A stretch of 64,000 bases of DNA from Hyphococcus luteus (lineage in GTDB: Bacteria > Pseudomonadota > Alphaproteobacteria > Caulobacterales > Parvularculaceae). Shown one piece after another: positions 1-8,956 of this stretch. Positions within the stretch are counted from its first letter, which is position 1. Each line of letters starts with the position of its first letter. The notes below the pieces were generated by a model that ran no database searches, was not told the DNA's origin, and worked only from the letters and a program-made list of their open reading frames with translations. The stretch covers positions 372,001 to 436,000 of the forward strand of contig NZ_PJCH01000017.1 in the NCBI RefSeq assembly GCF_002943565.1. The letters run 5' to 3'. Made by a program: the position numbers and the translations under genes.

Positions 1-607
1 GGCCGATCTGGCGACGGCGCTTCAACCGCTCGGCGAAGAGGATCGAGCGCAGGAGTTCTTCGGATTCGTCGAGGTCGTAATTGACGATGACATAGTCGTA
101 CTCGGCCCAGTGGGACATTTCGGCGTCGGCTTTGGCCATGCGCCGCTGCACCACGTCTTCAGGGTCCTGCGCGCGCTGGCGCAGGCGCCGTTCGAGCTCC
201 TCGCGCGAGGGCGGCAGGATGAAGACCTTGACCACGTCCTCGCCCGCCACCTCATCGAGCTGCTGCGCGCCCTGCCAGTCGATGTCGAACAGAACGTCCT
301 TGCCCTGACGAAGCACGTCTTCGACCAATGAACGGGGCGTACCGTAATAATGGCCGAAGACATTCGCCCATTCGAGGAACTCGCCCTCATCGCGCATGCG
401 CGTGAATTCTTCTTCGGAGACGAAATAATAGTCCTTGCCGTGCGCCTCGCCCGGGCGGCGCTGGCGCGTCGTCGCGGAGACCGAGAGAACCATTTCGTCG
501 TCTTTTTCGAGAAGCCGCTCGGCGAGCGTTGTTTTGCCGGCCCCCGAGGGGCTCGACAGGATGAACATCAGGCCCCTGCGGGCCACTTTGAGATCGCCGC
601 CGATCAT
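1..607 (-). CDS. gmk: Guanylate kinase (3' end cut by the window edge)
   Basis: Phosphorylates GMP to GDP with ATP in the cytoplasm. The visible 202 codons begin at the ATG at 605-607 and run off the left edge; the family is about 200-215 residues, so only a few C-terminal residues are missing. A P-loop SSPSGAGKTT lies at about residues 18-27, followed by the GMP-binding stretch with TTRQRRPGE and DYYFVS, and FDIDWQGAQQ near the middle. It starts 9 bases after the yicC stop, with a purine-rich AGGAAG just upstream, so it is very likely the last gene of an mltG-yicC-gmk unit. Family assignment is firm. Confidence 0.95.
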   Translation of the reverse strand, partial: MIGGDLKVARRGLMFILSSPSGAGKTTLAERLLEKDDEMVLSVSATTRQRRPGEAHGKDYYFVSEEEFTRMRDEGEFLEWANVFGHYYGTPRSLVEDVLRQGKDVLFDIDWQGAQQLDEVAGEDVVKVFILPPSREELERRLRQRAQDPEDVVQRRMAKADAEMSHWAEYDYVIVNYDLDESEELLRSILFAERLKRRRQIG

Positions 608-615
608 CTTTCTTC

Positions 616-1503
616 CTACTCGATATTCTGCACCTGTTCGCGCAGCTGGTCGATGACCCGTTTAAGCTCGAGGCCGATGCGCTTCAACTCCATATCCTGG
701 GCTTTCGAGCATAAGGTGTTGGCTTCGCGGTTGAATTCCTGGGTCAGGAAGTCGAGATCGCGGCCCACGGGGCCTTCGCGCGCGAGCAACGCCCGGCCCG
801 CGCTCACATGGGAGGAGAGCCGGTCGAGCTCTTCCCTGACATCGGCCTTGATGGCCAGCAGCGAGGCTTCCTGGGCGAGACGGTCTTCCGGCACGGCGCC
901 GTCGAGCAGTTCTTTCAGCTGGGCGGCGATGCGGTCGCGGATTGCGGCGGGCATGGCGGCGGCGTTCGCCGCAGCGTCGGCGGTCAGTTTTTCGATGGTT
1001 TCGAAATGGCCGGCGATAACCGCGCCCATGGACGCGCCTTCCTTGCGCCGCGCGGCGACAAGCGCGTCGAGCGCCTCGCCAAAAGAATTGAGAAGCGCGG
1101 CGAACAAAGCCTCGCGCGCCTCCGCGCTCAATTCCTCTTCCGCCTGCTCGATGACGCCGCGAAGCCCCAGGAGCCCGTCGGCGCTCGGCGGCGCGCATTC
1201 CACATTGAGGCGCAGCTTGTTGATCATGGAAACGGCGTCGGCGAGCATCGCTTCGTTGATGCGATAGCCGGAGTCCGAGCGATCCGAGGCGAGCGTGAGA
1301 CCGATATTGAGCGAGCCGCGCGAGAGTTTCTGCTTCGCAAGCTTGCGCATCTCGGGATCGAGCGCATCGTAACCGGGCGGCAGGCGCGCGCGCCATTCCA
1401 GCCCGCGGCCGTTGACCGAGCGGACTTCCCAGACAAAGCGCCAGCCTTCATGCGCACCTTCGGCGCGGGCGAAGCCGGTCATGGATGAAAATGTTTTTGT
1501 CAC
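616..1503 (-). CDS. yicC: YicC family protein (stress-related endoribonuclease family)
   Basis: A 295-residue YicC/YloC family member. The family N-terminal signature SSMTGFARAE is present directly after the start, and the C-terminal half contains the conserved GRDLDFLTQEFNREANT and KAQDMELKRIGLELK stretches. E. coli YicC has been described as an endoribonuclease; that role is family knowledge, not shown here. I place the start at the GTG at 1501-1503 because it overlaps the mltG stop as GTGA and has AAAGGA about seven bases upstream; an in-frame start 36 bases further upstream would intrude into mltG. The four-base overlap suggests translational coupling with mltG, and gmk follows 9 bases after the stop. 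Confidence 0.9.
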   Translation of the reverse strand: MTKTFSSMTGFARAEGAHEGWRFVWEVRSVNGRGLEWRARLPPGYDALDPEMRKLAKQKLSRGSLNIGLTLASDRSDSGYRINEAMLADAVSMINKLRLNVECAPPSADGLLGLRGVIEQAEEELSAEAREALFAALLNSFGEALDALVAARRKEGASMGAVIAGHFETIEKLTADAAANAAAMPAAIRDRIAAQLKELLDGAVPEDRLAQEASLLAIKADVREELDRLSSHVSAGRALLAREGPVGRDLDFLTQEFNREANTLCSKAQDMELKRIGLELKRVIDQLREQVQNIE

Positions 1504-2558
1504 TGGCGTCCTTTGCGCTGGCGCTCGATGGTCCGCCATTTGGCGACATTGGCGTTATGTTCGCGCAAGGTCGAGGAAAAAACATGGCCGCCCGTGCCGT
1601 CGGCGACGAAGAAGATGTCGTCCGTATCCGCCGGGTTTAAAACCGCTTTGATGGACGCCGCGCCGGGATTGGCGATGGGCGTCGGCGGCAGGCCGCGGAT
1701 GATATAGGTGTTGTACGGCGTTTCCTTGCGCAATTCGCTGACCCGGAGGCCCCGGCCAAGGGGCTCGCCTTCCGTGAGGCCGTAAATAATGGTCGGATCG
1801 GACTCAAGGCGCATGCCGCGCTTCAACCGGTTGACGAAGACCGCGGCGATGCGCGCGCGCTCTTCAGGCACGCCGGTTTCTTTTTCGACGATGGAGGCGA
1901 GGATGATCGCCTCGCCTTGCGTCGAGAAGGGAAGCTCCATGGCGCGCTCGTCCCAGATTTCATCGAGCAGCGCATCCTGATCCTTCATCATCCGCCGCAA
2001 CAGCCCGTCGCGGGTCTCCCCGCGCGTGTAGGCGAAAGTTTCGGGCAAGAGCTCGCCCTCGCCCGGCTCTAATGTCACCTCGCCTTCGAGCACCTCATCG
2101 GCGTTCAGGAGGCGGATGATCTGCGCCGTCGTCAGGCCTTCCGGCGCGGTGAAGTAATGGAGGATGCTTTTGCCCTCCATGAGCTGGTCGATGATCTCCA
2201 TGACGCTCGAACGCGCCGGGATTTCATATTCGCCGGCCTTGATTTCGCCTTGCACGCCGCGAATGCGCACGGCGGCGATGAAAATTTCCGGATGCTTGAT
2301 GACGCCTTCGTCTTCCAGCTGCTGGGCGATGGTCGAAACGGCGCTGCCATGGGGCAGGAGAACGATCACGGCGTCACTCGCGGGGCCCGGCTCCGTCGCG
2401 GCGCGATAGCCGAGCCAGCCGCCGACGCCGAGGGCCGCCGCAGCCAGCGCCGCAAGCCCCGCCAGAAACAGGAGGACGGACTTCACCGCGCCGCCCCGCT
2501 GACCGGAGCGCCTCTTTCGGCGCCATGATGCCAATGCGCTTTTACCGCCGCCCGTCAT
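1500..2558 (-). CDS. mltG: Endolytic murein transglycosylase MltG
   Basis: Cleaves nascent glycan strands in the periplasm while anchored in the inner membrane. From the ATG at 2558 the protein is 352 residues: a basic N-terminus (residues 1-25), one membrane helix at about 26-50, a LysM-like region, and the YceG catalytic region with EKETGVPEERARIAAVF starting at about residue 225, where the first Glu is the expected catalytic acid, followed by GMRLESDPTIIYGL. A TTG at 2604-2606 could extend it by 16 residues into the fabF stop, but the ATG gives a more usual N-terminus. The gene sits between fabF and yicC, the standard alphaproteobacterial context. Confidence 0.93.
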   Translation of the reverse strand: MTGGGKSALASWRRKRRSGQRGGAVKSVLLFLAGLAALAAAALGVGGWLGYRAATEPGPASDAVIVLLPHGSAVSTIAQQLEDEGVIKHPEIFIAAVRIRGVQGEIKAGEYEIPARSSVMEIIDQLMEGKSILHYFTAPEGLTTAQIIRLLNADEVLEGEVTLEPGEGELLPETFAYTRGETRDGLLRRMMKDQDALLDEIWDERAMELPFSTQGEAIILASIVEKETGVPEERARIAAVFVNRLKRGMRLESDPTIIYGLTEGEPLGRGLRVSELRKETPYNTYIIRGLPPTPIANPGAASIKAVLNPADTDDIFFVADGTGGHVFSSTLREHNANVAKWRTIERQRKGRQ

Positions 2559-2595
2559 GCCTGTCGCTCGCCCTGCCCTCCGATTCCAGGGCAGT

Positions 2596-3882
2596 TTAGC
2601 CGTCAATGCGCCGCATCACCAGAGAGGCGTTTGTGCCGCCGAAACCGAAGGAATTGGAGAGCGCGATATTAATCGGCTTTTTAACGGCTTCTTTAGGGGC
2701 AAGGTTGATCGGCGTTTCGACCGACGGATTGTCGAGATTGAGGGTCGGCGGGGCGACGCCGTCGCGCATGGCGAGGAGGCAGAAAATCGCCTCCACCGCA
2801 CCCGCGGCGCCGAGGAGATGGCCGACGGAGGATTTGGTCGAGGACATGACGAGGCCGTCCGCCGCGTCGCCGAAAAGCCGCTCCACGGCTTTCAGCTCGA
2901 TCTCGTCGCCCACCGGAGTCGAGGTGCCGTGAGCGTTCACATAGTCGATGTCTTTCGGCTGGAGCCCGGCGCGCTTCAGCGCCATTTCCATGGAGCGATA
3001 ACCGCCATTGCCGTCTTCGGCCGGCGACGTGATGTGATAGGCGTCGCCCGACAATCCGTATCCGACGATTTCGCCGTAGATCTTCGCGCCGCGCGCCTTG
3101 GCGCGCTCATATTCCTCGAGCATGACGAAGCCCGAGCCCTCGCCCATGAGGAAGCCGTCGCGGTCCTTGTCGTAAGGGCGCGAGGCCTTTTCCGGCGTAT
3201 CGTTGAAATGGGTGGTGAGCGCCTTGCAAGACGAGAAGCCCGCAATGCCGATGGGGCAGATCGCAGCCTCCGCGCCGCCCGCCAGCATCACATCCGCATC
3301 GTCGAGCGCGATGAGCCGCGCCGCATCGCCGATCGCATGCGCGCCCGACGAGCACGCGGTCACCACCGCGTGGTTGGGGCCCTTCATGCCGAGCCGAATC
3401 GACACCTGGCCGGAGACGAGATTGATGAGATTGCCGGTGATGAAGAAGGGCGACACCCGGCGCGGGCCTTTATTGTTCAAGACCAGCACTTCGTGCTCAA
3501 TCCCGGAAAGCCCGCCAATGCCGGAGCCGGTCATGACGCCGGCGCGGTCGCGCTCTTCTTCGGTTTTTAGCTCAAGCCCCGAATCGTCGAACGCCATCTG
3601 CGCTGCGGCGATGCCGAAGGTGATGAACTCGTTGATCCGGCGCTGTTCGCGCGGTTCGACGAAATCGTCCGCATTGAACGCCGCGTCGCCCGCCTTATCG
3701 CCGCCGCGCGAGCCGTCCGACCGCGGCACCGAGGCAGCGATGCGGCAAGGCAGGTCCGATGCGTCGAACTGTTCGATGGGCCCGGCGCCCGACTCGCCAT
3801 CGATAAGCCGGCGCCATACGGGATCGAGCCCCGCCCCCAAAGGCGTGACCAGTCCCATTCCTGTAACGACAACGCGGCGCAT
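2596..3882 (-). CDS. fabF: Beta-ketoacyl-ACP synthase II
   Basis: Condenses malonyl-ACP with acyl-ACP in type II fatty acid elongation. The 428-residue protein carries the Cys-His-His triad: nucleophile in VVTACSSGAHAIGDA (about C177), NAHGTSTPVGD (about H318) and SSVGHLLGAAGAVEA (about H355). I chose the ATG at 3880-3882, which has GGAG eight bases upstream; a GTG nine bases earlier is possible. It lies downstream of acpP on the same strand with a gap of about 145 bases and upstream of mltG with a 37-base gap. Length and motifs match the family without anomalies. Confidence 0.97.
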   Translation of the reverse strand: MRRVVVTGMGLVTPLGAGLDPVWRRLIDGESGAGPIEQFDASDLPCRIAASVPRSDGSRGGDKAGDAAFNADDFVEPREQRRINEFITFGIAAAQMAFDDSGLELKTEEERDRAGVMTGSGIGGLSGIEHEVLVLNNKGPRRVSPFFITGNLINLVSGQVSIRLGMKGPNHAVVTACSSGAHAIGDAARLIALDDADVMLAGGAEAAICPIGIAGFSSCKALTTHFNDTPEKASRPYDKDRDGFLMGEGSGFVMLEEYERAKARGAKIYGEIVGYGLSGDAYHITSPAEDGNGGYRSMEMALKRAGLQPKDIDYVNAHGTSTPVGDEIELKAVERLFGDAADGLVMSSTKSSVGHLLGAAGAVEAIFCLLAMRDGVAPPTLNLDNPSVETPINLAPKEAVKKPINIALSNSFGFGGTNASLVMRRIDG

Positions 3883-4026
3883 CAAACCCACTCCAAACCT
3901 TTAAGGAGCCGGGGCTCTCGCCCGGAAACCGGCCGGCGCCGATGCGGTTTTATGAAAAACCCGTCAAACGGCGCCGCCGAGGCGAAAAGGACCCATGCGG
4001 CTCGTTATCGGGAAGAACAGCCGGTC

Positions 4027-4263
4027 TTAAGACTTTTGTTCTTCGATAAATTTGATGGCGTCGCCGACGGTCTGAATGGTCTCGGCGGCGTCATCGGGAA
4101 TCTCAACGTCGAATTCTTCTTCGAACGCCATCACGAGTTCGACGATATCAAGGCTGTCCGCGCCGAGATCGTCGATGAAGCTCGCCTTGGGCTCAACCTT
4201 GGCCGCATCCACGTCGAGATGCTCGACAACAATTTTTTTCACGCGTTCTGCAAGATCAGACAT
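4027..4263 (-). CDS. acpP: Acyl carrier protein
   Basis: A 78-residue acidic protein with the canonical phosphopantetheine attachment site [18 protein letters not shown], Ser at about residue 37, and helix pattern of bacterial ACP. It carries growing acyl chains between the Fab enzymes. The gene stands between fabG (about 200 bases upstream) and fabF, the usual order. The 202-base gap between fabG and acpP is long enough for a separate acpP promoter, but I could not pick out convincing promoter boxes. Confidence 0.98.
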   Translation of the reverse strand: MSDLAERVKKIVVEHLDVDAAKVEPKASFIDDLGADSLDIVELVMAFEEEFDVEIPDDAAETIQTVGDAIKFIEEQKS

Positions 4264-4465
4264 TCAACGCTCCTTGGTAAAAACGGATCTTTACGATTTT
4301 CTGCCGGCGCCAGAAAGACGGGTTCCCGGCGGGGGTTAAACGGGGCCGCTCGAAACCGGCTTGAGCTGGCTGTGAGCGGGTTCGGGGGCGAATTACGGCA
4401 TATTGCAGATTGTTGCAATGTCAAAACTGACGCCCGATTTTTCCTAAGGACAGCATTTTATCAGC

Positions 4466-5203
4466 CTATACCATCGCCATCCCGCCATTCACATGGAGGG
4501 TCTGGCCCGTGACATAACGCGCCTCCTCAGAGGCGAGATAGACCGCCGCGGCGGCGATATCCTCCGGCGCGCCCATGGCGCCTGCGGGAATCTTGCCGAG
4601 AATCGCTTCTTTCTGCTGATCGTTCAAGGCGTCCGTCATCGCCGTCGCAATAAAGCCCGGCGCGATACAGTTCACGGTGACGTTGCGCCCCGCCACTTCC
4701 GCCGCGAGGGATTTCGACATGCCGATCATCCCCGCCTTGGAGGCGGCGTAGTTCGCCTGGCCCGGATTGCCGGTGACGCCGACAATGGAAGTGACGCCGA
4801 TAATGCGCCCATAGCGCTGCTTGGTCATGCCGCGCAAACTCGCTTTGGCGAGCCGGAAATAGGCGGTGAGATTGATCTTCAAGACCTCGTCCCACATGTC
4901 GGGCTTCATCATCATCATCAAATTGTCGCGAGTGACGCCCGCATTGGAGATGACGATGTCGAGCCCGCCCATGGCCTCGGACGCCGTCTTCGGCAACGCG
5001 TCCACCGCGTCGAGATCGGACAGATTGCAAGGGGCAAGATGGACGCGTTCTTTGAGATCGCCCGCAAGCGCTTCGAGTTTTTCCGCACGCGTGCCGGAAA
5101 TGGCGACGCTGGCGCCTTGCGCGTGCAGCGCCCTTGCGACCGCTTCGCCGATGCCGCCCGTGGCGCCGGTGACAAGCGCCCGCTTGCCTGTCAGATCAAA
5201 CAT
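4466..5203 (-). CDS. fabG: 3-oxoacyl-ACP reductase
   Basis: NADPH-dependent reductase of fatty acid elongation, 245 residues. The SDR fold is clear: TGATGGIG cofactor loop at residues 12-19, NAG at about 87-89, and the catalytic N111, S139, Y152 and K156 (in GVTSIVG and YAASK). The C-terminus ends in TGQTLHVNGGMAMV, typical of FabG rather than of general SDRs. It lies 41 bases downstream of fabD and upstream of acpP, so its role in fatty acid synthesis is supported by context as well as sequence. Confidence 0.96.
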   Translation of the reverse strand: MFDLTGKRALVTGATGGIGEAVARALHAQGASVAISGTRAEKLEALAGDLKERVHLAPCNLSDLDAVDALPKTASEAMGGLDIVISNAGVTRDNLMMMMKPDMWDEVLKINLTAYFRLAKASLRGMTKQRYGRIIGVTSIVGVTGNPGQANYAASKAGMIGMSKSLAAEVAGRNVTVNCIAPGFIATAMTDALNDQQKEAILGKIPAGAMGAPEDIAAAAVYLASEEARYVTGQTLHVNGGMAMV

Positions 5204-5244
5204 GGAGCATCCCTTTCTTTCAACGGCGGATGACGTCTTGGGTC

Positions 5245-6180
5245 TTACGCTTTCGCAAAAGCGTCGATGTCGGCCGGCTCGCCCACATTGACGGTCCGCA
5301 CATCGCGGTTGATGCGTTTGACGAGGCCGGAGAGAACCTTGCCGGCGCCGACTTCCACAAACAATTCGCAGCCTTCCTTGGTCATGTGCTGGACGCTTTC
5401 GGTCCAGCGCACCCGGCCCGTCACCTGTTTCACGAGCAGATCGCGGATCGAGGCCGGATTGGCGACGTCTTTCGCGGTGACATTGGCGACCAGCGTCGTC
5501 GCCGGCGCAACGATCTTTGTTTCGCCGAGCGCTTGTTTCATGCGCTCGGCGGCGGGCGCCATCAGCGAAGAGTGAAACGGCGCCGAAACCGGCAACAATT
5601 TCGCGATCTTGGCGCCGAATTCTTTAGCCCCTGCGCAAACCGCTTCAACGCGGGCCTTCTCGCCGGAAATCACCACCTGGCCCGGCGCGTTGTCATTGGC
5701 GATTTCGCAAACGCCCTCGCCTTCCGCCGCATCGATGGCCTTTTGCGCGCCCTCAAGATCGACGCCGATCAGCGCCGCCATGGCGCCTTCGCCCACGGGA
5801 ACCGCCGCCTGCATCGCTTCGCCGCGAATGCGCAAAAGCTTCGCCGTGTCCGAAAGGCTGATCGAGCGCGCCGCGCAAAGCGCTGAATATTCGCCGAGGG
5901 AATGGCCGGCCACGAACATGGCGTTCGAGACATCGGCGCCGGCTTCCGTTTCAAGAACGCGCATCGCCGCAATGGAGTGGGCCATCAGCGCCGGCTGGGC
6001 GTTGGCCGTCAGCGTCAGCGCCTCCATGGGGCCTTCGCGCATCAGCTTTGAAAGCTTCTCGCCGAGCGCCTCGTCCACTTCCTCGAAGACTTCGCGCGCG
6101 GCGGGAAAGGCGTCGGCCAGCGCCGATCCCATGCCCACCGCCTGGCTGCCCTGTCCCGGAAATATATAAGCCCGCGTCAT
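5245..6180 (-). CDS. fabD: Malonyl-CoA:ACP transacylase
   Basis: Loads malonate from CoA onto ACP. From the ATG at 6180 the protein has 311 residues with the family N-terminus YIFPGQGSQAVGMG, nucleophile motif GHSLGEYSA (Ser about 94) and the catalytic-His stretch APFHSSLM near residue 201. An upstream in-frame start seven codons earlier would add MKERRRA; the chosen start matches family N-termini and has GGAG some 12 bases upstream. First gene of the fab block, reading away from the glycosyltransferase at 6380. Confidence 0.96.
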   Translation of the reverse strand: MTRAYIFPGQGSQAVGMGSALADAFPAAREVFEEVDEALGEKLSKLMREGPMEALTLTANAQPALMAHSIAAMRVLETEAGADVSNAMFVAGHSLGEYSALCAARSISLSDTAKLLRIRGEAMQAAVPVGEGAMAALIGVDLEGAQKAIDAAEGEGVCEIANDNAPGQVVISGEKARVEAVCAGAKEFGAKIAKLLPVSAPFHSSLMAPAAERMKQALGETKIVAPATTLVANVTAKDVANPASIRDLLVKQVTGRVRWTESVQHMTKEGCELFVEVGAGKVLSGLVKRINRDVRTVNVGEPADIDAFAKA

Positions 6181-6312
6181 CGCCCGGCGCCGCTCCTTCA
6201 TAATTAATCAGGCCCGCGGACATAGCGACGCTGGCGCGGAAGGGCAAGGTTGGAGAGCTTTTCGTCCAAATCCCCCTTTTGTCCAGCCGCATCAAAGAAA
6301 TGCGTCTGGACA

Positions 6313-6334
6313 CTTCCCCCGCAAACGGGGGAAG
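6313..6334. repeat. Short G/C hairpin repeat
   Basis: Perfect nine-base inverted repeat CTTCCCCCG / CGGGGGAAG with a four-base loop, in the 199-base gap between the divergent fabD and the glycosyltransferase. The same core with a ten-base stem recurs at 22090-22111, and both copies are preceded by GGAC or GAC and followed by AGAG or AGGG, which marks them as copies of one dispersed element. No T-run follows, so it is not an ordinary terminator. Confidence 0.6.
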
Positions 6335-6379
6335 AGAGGTGCAAAGCGTCAGCGTGACGAGACCCGGATTGATCAGACA

Positions 6380-7405
6380 ATGAGCCCGCCGCCCATTCGC
6401 ATCGCCAACATCTCCACCATTGCACAGCCCGGCTGGGCGTGGATCCGCGATCTGATGGACCCGGATTTCGAGGTCGCCGGCCGCCGCCTCGACTGGCGGG
6501 GCTATTCCATGGCGGGCCAATCCCGCCCCGCCGCCCTTGACCGATGGCGCGCCGCCAGGACGCTCGCCGCAGACGCCGCGAAACAGCCCTTCGACCTCGT
6601 AATCAGCCACGGACCCTGGGCGACGGCCTGGACTCAATGGGTCGCAAATCCCCAAAAAACCGGGGCGCGCCATTTCGCCTTCACTTTTAATTTTACCGAT
6701 TTGCCGACCGGTTTGCGCAAGGCGCTGATGCAGCGCGCCTTCAGGCGGGTCGACGCCCTGGCTGTTTTTACCGATGCGGAACAAAGGCTTTACGCAGATT
6801 ATTTCAGGCTTCCCCCTGAGAAGCTGTTGCGCGCGCCCTGGGGCGTCGCGCCGCCGCTTTCGGCGGTTCAGCCCCGCGCCATCGAGGGCGAGTATTTCGC
6901 TGCGCTCGGCGGCGAGGCGCGCGATTACGCCGTCCTGTGCGAAGCGGCCCGGGCCATGCCTGAGACGCGCTTTGTCGCCGTCGCCCGGCCCCATAATTTC
7001 GAGGGGCTGGATCCGCCGGCAAACCTTGAAGTCCGTTTCAACCTGCCCTTCGAGGAGGCCTGGGGGATCGTCCAGCACGCCACGGCCGCCCTCATCCCCT
7101 TGCGCAGCCGGGAGACCCCGTGCGGCCTCGTCACCCTTGTGGGCGGCATGCATCTCGGCAAGGCCCAGATCGTCACCGACGCCGCCGGGGCCGCCGATTA
7201 CCTGAAAGACGGGGAAACCGGGCTCCTGGTCCCGGCCGGCGACGCCGGAGCGCTCGCCGCCGCCGTCCGCCGGCTTGAGGCCGATCCGGCGCTCGCCGCC
7301 CGTCTTGGCGAAGCTGCGAAGGCCGAAGCCAGCGCCCATTACAGCGAAGCGGCCACCGTCGCCTTTTTCGAGCGGCTTCTCACCCGCTGGTTCGGCGGAA
7401 ATTAA
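6380..7405 (+). CDS. Glycosyltransferase family 4-like protein
   Basis: A 341-residue protein with a GT-B type C-terminal half: an acidic stretch ETPCGLVTLVGG about residue 236, then GKAQIVTDAAGAADYLKDG and TGLLVPAGDAGALAAAVRRL, the arrangement of nucleotide-sugar binding in GT4 enzymes. The N-terminal half is less conserved. The acceptor and sugar cannot be told from the sequence. It is a solitary gene reading divergently from fabD, with about 190 bases to rpsF, so context does not help with the substrate. Confidence 0.8.
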   Translation: MSPPPIRIANISTIAQPGWAWIRDLMDPDFEVAGRRLDWRGYSMAGQSRPAALDRWRAARTLAADAAKQPFDLVISHGPWATAWTQWVANPQKTGARHFAFTFNFTDLPTGLRKALMQRAFRRVDALAVFTDAEQRLYADYFRLPPEKLLRAPWGVAPPLSAVQPRAIEGEYFAALGGEARDYAVLCEAARAMPETRFVAVARPHNFEGLDPPANLEVRFNLPFEEAWGIVQHATAALIPLRSRETPCGLVTLVGGMHLGKAQIVTDAAGAADYLKDGETGLLVPAGDAGALAAAVRRLEADPALAARLGEAAKAEASAHYSEAATVAFFERLLTRWFGGN

Positions 7406-7499
7406 GGCTTTCCAGCGCTTGCCAGACCTTTGCCCGTAGGCTATGTCCGCCGTCTTCACGAGCGACGGTCAGGCGCGCCGGCCCTTTTACGGGGCGGTT

Positions 7500-7516
7500 T
7501 AAGGGATGGTCCCTTA
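7500..7516 (+). promoter_or_regulatory. Hairpin in the rpsF leader (possible autoregulatory RNA)
   Basis: Perfect seven-base stem TAAGGGA / TCCCTTA with loop TGG, about 80 bases upstream of rpsF, in a 193-base region with no gene. Many bacteria bind S6:S18 to a structured leader of this operon; whether this hairpin is part of such a structure is only a guess from position. Confidence 0.25.
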
Positions 7517-7598
7517 GCGTCATGAGCCGAAGGCGTTTCCCGGTCGCCAGCAGACAGGGTCCAAACGTCTCCGTCGCCCAGACGAGGAGCTGGCGTCA

Positions 7599-7967
7599 AT
7601 GCCGCTATACGAACACATTTTTATCGCGCGTCAGGACATCTCGCCCGCGCAGGTCGAGGGTCTGACCGAAACGCTCGCCAAGGTCGTCACCGATCATGGC
7701 GGCAAGATTGAGAAGTCCGAATATTGGGGCCTTCGCAATCTCCAGTACAAGATCAAGAAAAACCGCAAAGGCCATTACAGCCTTTTCAATATCAGCGCCC
7801 CCGCCGACGCCGTGCAGGAGCTCGAACGCCAGGAGCGGATCAATGACGACGTCCTGCGGTCGCTGACCGTGCGCGTCGACGAGCTAGACGCCGACCCCTC
7901 GCCCGTTCTGTCGCGCCGCGACCGCAACGACAAAGGCGACCGGGGCGACCGCCGCGACCGGCGTTAA
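7599..7967 (+). CDS. rpsF: Small ribosomal subunit protein bS6
   Basis: 122 residues with the S6 N-terminus [15 protein letters not shown], the core [19 protein letters not shown] that contacts S18 and 16S rRNA, and [18 protein letters not shown]. The C-terminal tail is charged and repetitive ([15 protein letters not shown]), a common low-complexity extension in alphaproteobacteria. GAGGAG lies about nine bases before the ATG. First gene of rpsF-rpsR-rplI. Confidence 0.97.
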   Translation: MPLYEHIFIARQDISPAQVEGLTETLAKVVTDHGGKIEKSEYWGLRNLQYKIKKNRKGHYSLFNISAPADAVQELERQERINDDVLRSLTVRVDELDADPSPVLSRRDRNDKGDRGDRRDRR

Positions 7968-7985
7968 CGAGGAAAGGGATCAATC

Positions 7986-8210
7986 ATGGCCAAACCGTTT
8001 TTCAGACGCCGCAAAACCTGCCCCTTCTCCGGCGACAACGCGCCGAAGATCGATTACAAGGATCCGAAACTCCTGCAGCGCTTCATTTCCGAGCGCGGCA
8101 AGATCGTTCCGTCGCGGATTTCCGCCGTCTCTCACAAGAAGCAGCGCGAACTTGCGCGCGCCATCAAGCGCGCCCGCACCCTGGCGCTTCTTCCTTACGT
8201 ATCGGAGTAA
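7986..8210 (+). CDS. rpsR: Small ribosomal subunit protein bS18
   Basis: 74 residues with the family signature [19 protein letters not shown] followed by [23 protein letters not shown]. It forms a pair with S6 on the platform of the 30S subunit. It starts 18 bases after rpsF with AGGAAAGG upstream and is followed after five bases by rplI, so the three are co-transcribed. Confidence 0.98.
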   Translation: MAKPFFRRRKTCPFSGDNAPKIDYKDPKLLQRFISERGKIVPSRISAVSHKKQRELARAIKRARTLALLPYVSE

Positions 8211-8215
8211 GCACG

Positions 8216-8854
8216 ATGGAAGTCATCCTTCTCGAACGGGTCGAAAATCTCGGCCAGATGGGCGATGTCGTCAAAGTCAAATCCGGCTATGCGCGCAACT
8301 ATCTGCTGCCCCGTCAAAAGGCGCTGCGCGCCAATGAAGACAACAAGAAAGTGTTTGAGGAACGCCGCGTCGAACTCGAAGCGCGCAACCTCGAACGCAA
8401 GAAGGAAGCCGAAGAGGCCGCCAAGAAGATCAACGGCGCGTCTTTCGTCTTGATCCGCCAGTCTTCCGAAATGGGCGTGCTTTACGGCTCCGTCTCCACG
8501 CGCGACATCGCCGAAGCGGCGTCCGAGGGCGGCGTGAAGATCGAACGCAGTCAGGTTCGCCTCGACAAGCCGTTGAAGTCGCTTGGCGTTTTCACCATTC
8601 GCTTGATGCTTCACCCGGAAGTGGACACCAAGATCGACATCAACATCGCGCGGTCCGAAGACGAAGCCGAACGCCAGGCCCGCGGCGAAAACGTTCTCGC
8701 CAGCCCTGAAGAACAGGCCGCAGCCGAAGAAGAGGCCGCAGCCGAAGAAGAGGCCGCAGCCGAAACGCCGGAATTCTTCGACGAAGGCGCCGGCGCCGCT
8801 GTCGCATCGGAAGAGGAAGCGGCCGGCGAAGAAGGCGAAGGCAAGACCGAATAA
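8216..8854 (+). CDS. rplI: Large ribosomal subunit protein bL9 with acidic tail
   Basis: 212 residues. The N-terminal domain [19 protein letters not shown] and [14 protein letters not shown] is canonical, followed by the connecting helix (about 40-75) and the C-terminal RNA-binding domain to about residue 148. The remaining residues form an Ala/Glu-rich extension encoded partly by a short tandem repeat; typical bL9 is near 150 residues. The tail is probably disordered. A strong terminator follows at 8911. Confidence 0.97.
   Translation: MEVILLERVENLGQMGDVVKVKSGYARNYLLPRQKALRANEDNKKVFEERRVELEARNLERKKEAEEAAKKINGASFVLIRQSSEMGVLYGSVSTRDIAEAASEGGVKIERSQVRLDKPLKSLGVFTIRLMLHPEVDTKIDINIARSEDEAERQARGENVLASPEEQAAAEEEAAAEEEAAAETPEFFDEGAGAAVASEEEAAGEEGEGKTE
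8715..8764. repeat. 18-bp tandem repeat inside rplI
   Basis: The unit AGGCCGCAGCCGAAGAAG occurs twice in full and once as 14 bases. It encodes repeated EEAAAE in the bL9 tail, and its length is a multiple of three, so copy-number change would keep the frame. Confidence 0.85.
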
Positions 8855-8910
8855 CAAAAGCGTTTTTGCAGATGCAAAACCCGCTTTCCCTTAAAGGGGA
8901 AAAATTAACG

Positions 8911-8942
8911 CGCCGGCTGACTTCTCAGCCGGCGTTTTTTTT
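8911..8942 (+). terminator. Rho-independent terminator after rplI
   Basis: Stem CGCCGGCTGA / TCAGCCGGCG with a four-base loop CTTC, followed by eight T residues. It separates the ribosomal protein operon from dnaB, which begins at 8957, so dnaB must use a promoter overlapping or preceding this site or depend on readthrough. Confidence 0.9.
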
Positions 8943-8956
8943 GGTCTAAGAACGTC

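Noticed and set aside
5951-7459. 502-codon minus-strand frame over the glycosyltransferase gene
   Set aside because: It is antisense to the GT4-like gene and runs into fabD in another frame; composition and lack of motifs mark it as a shadow frame.
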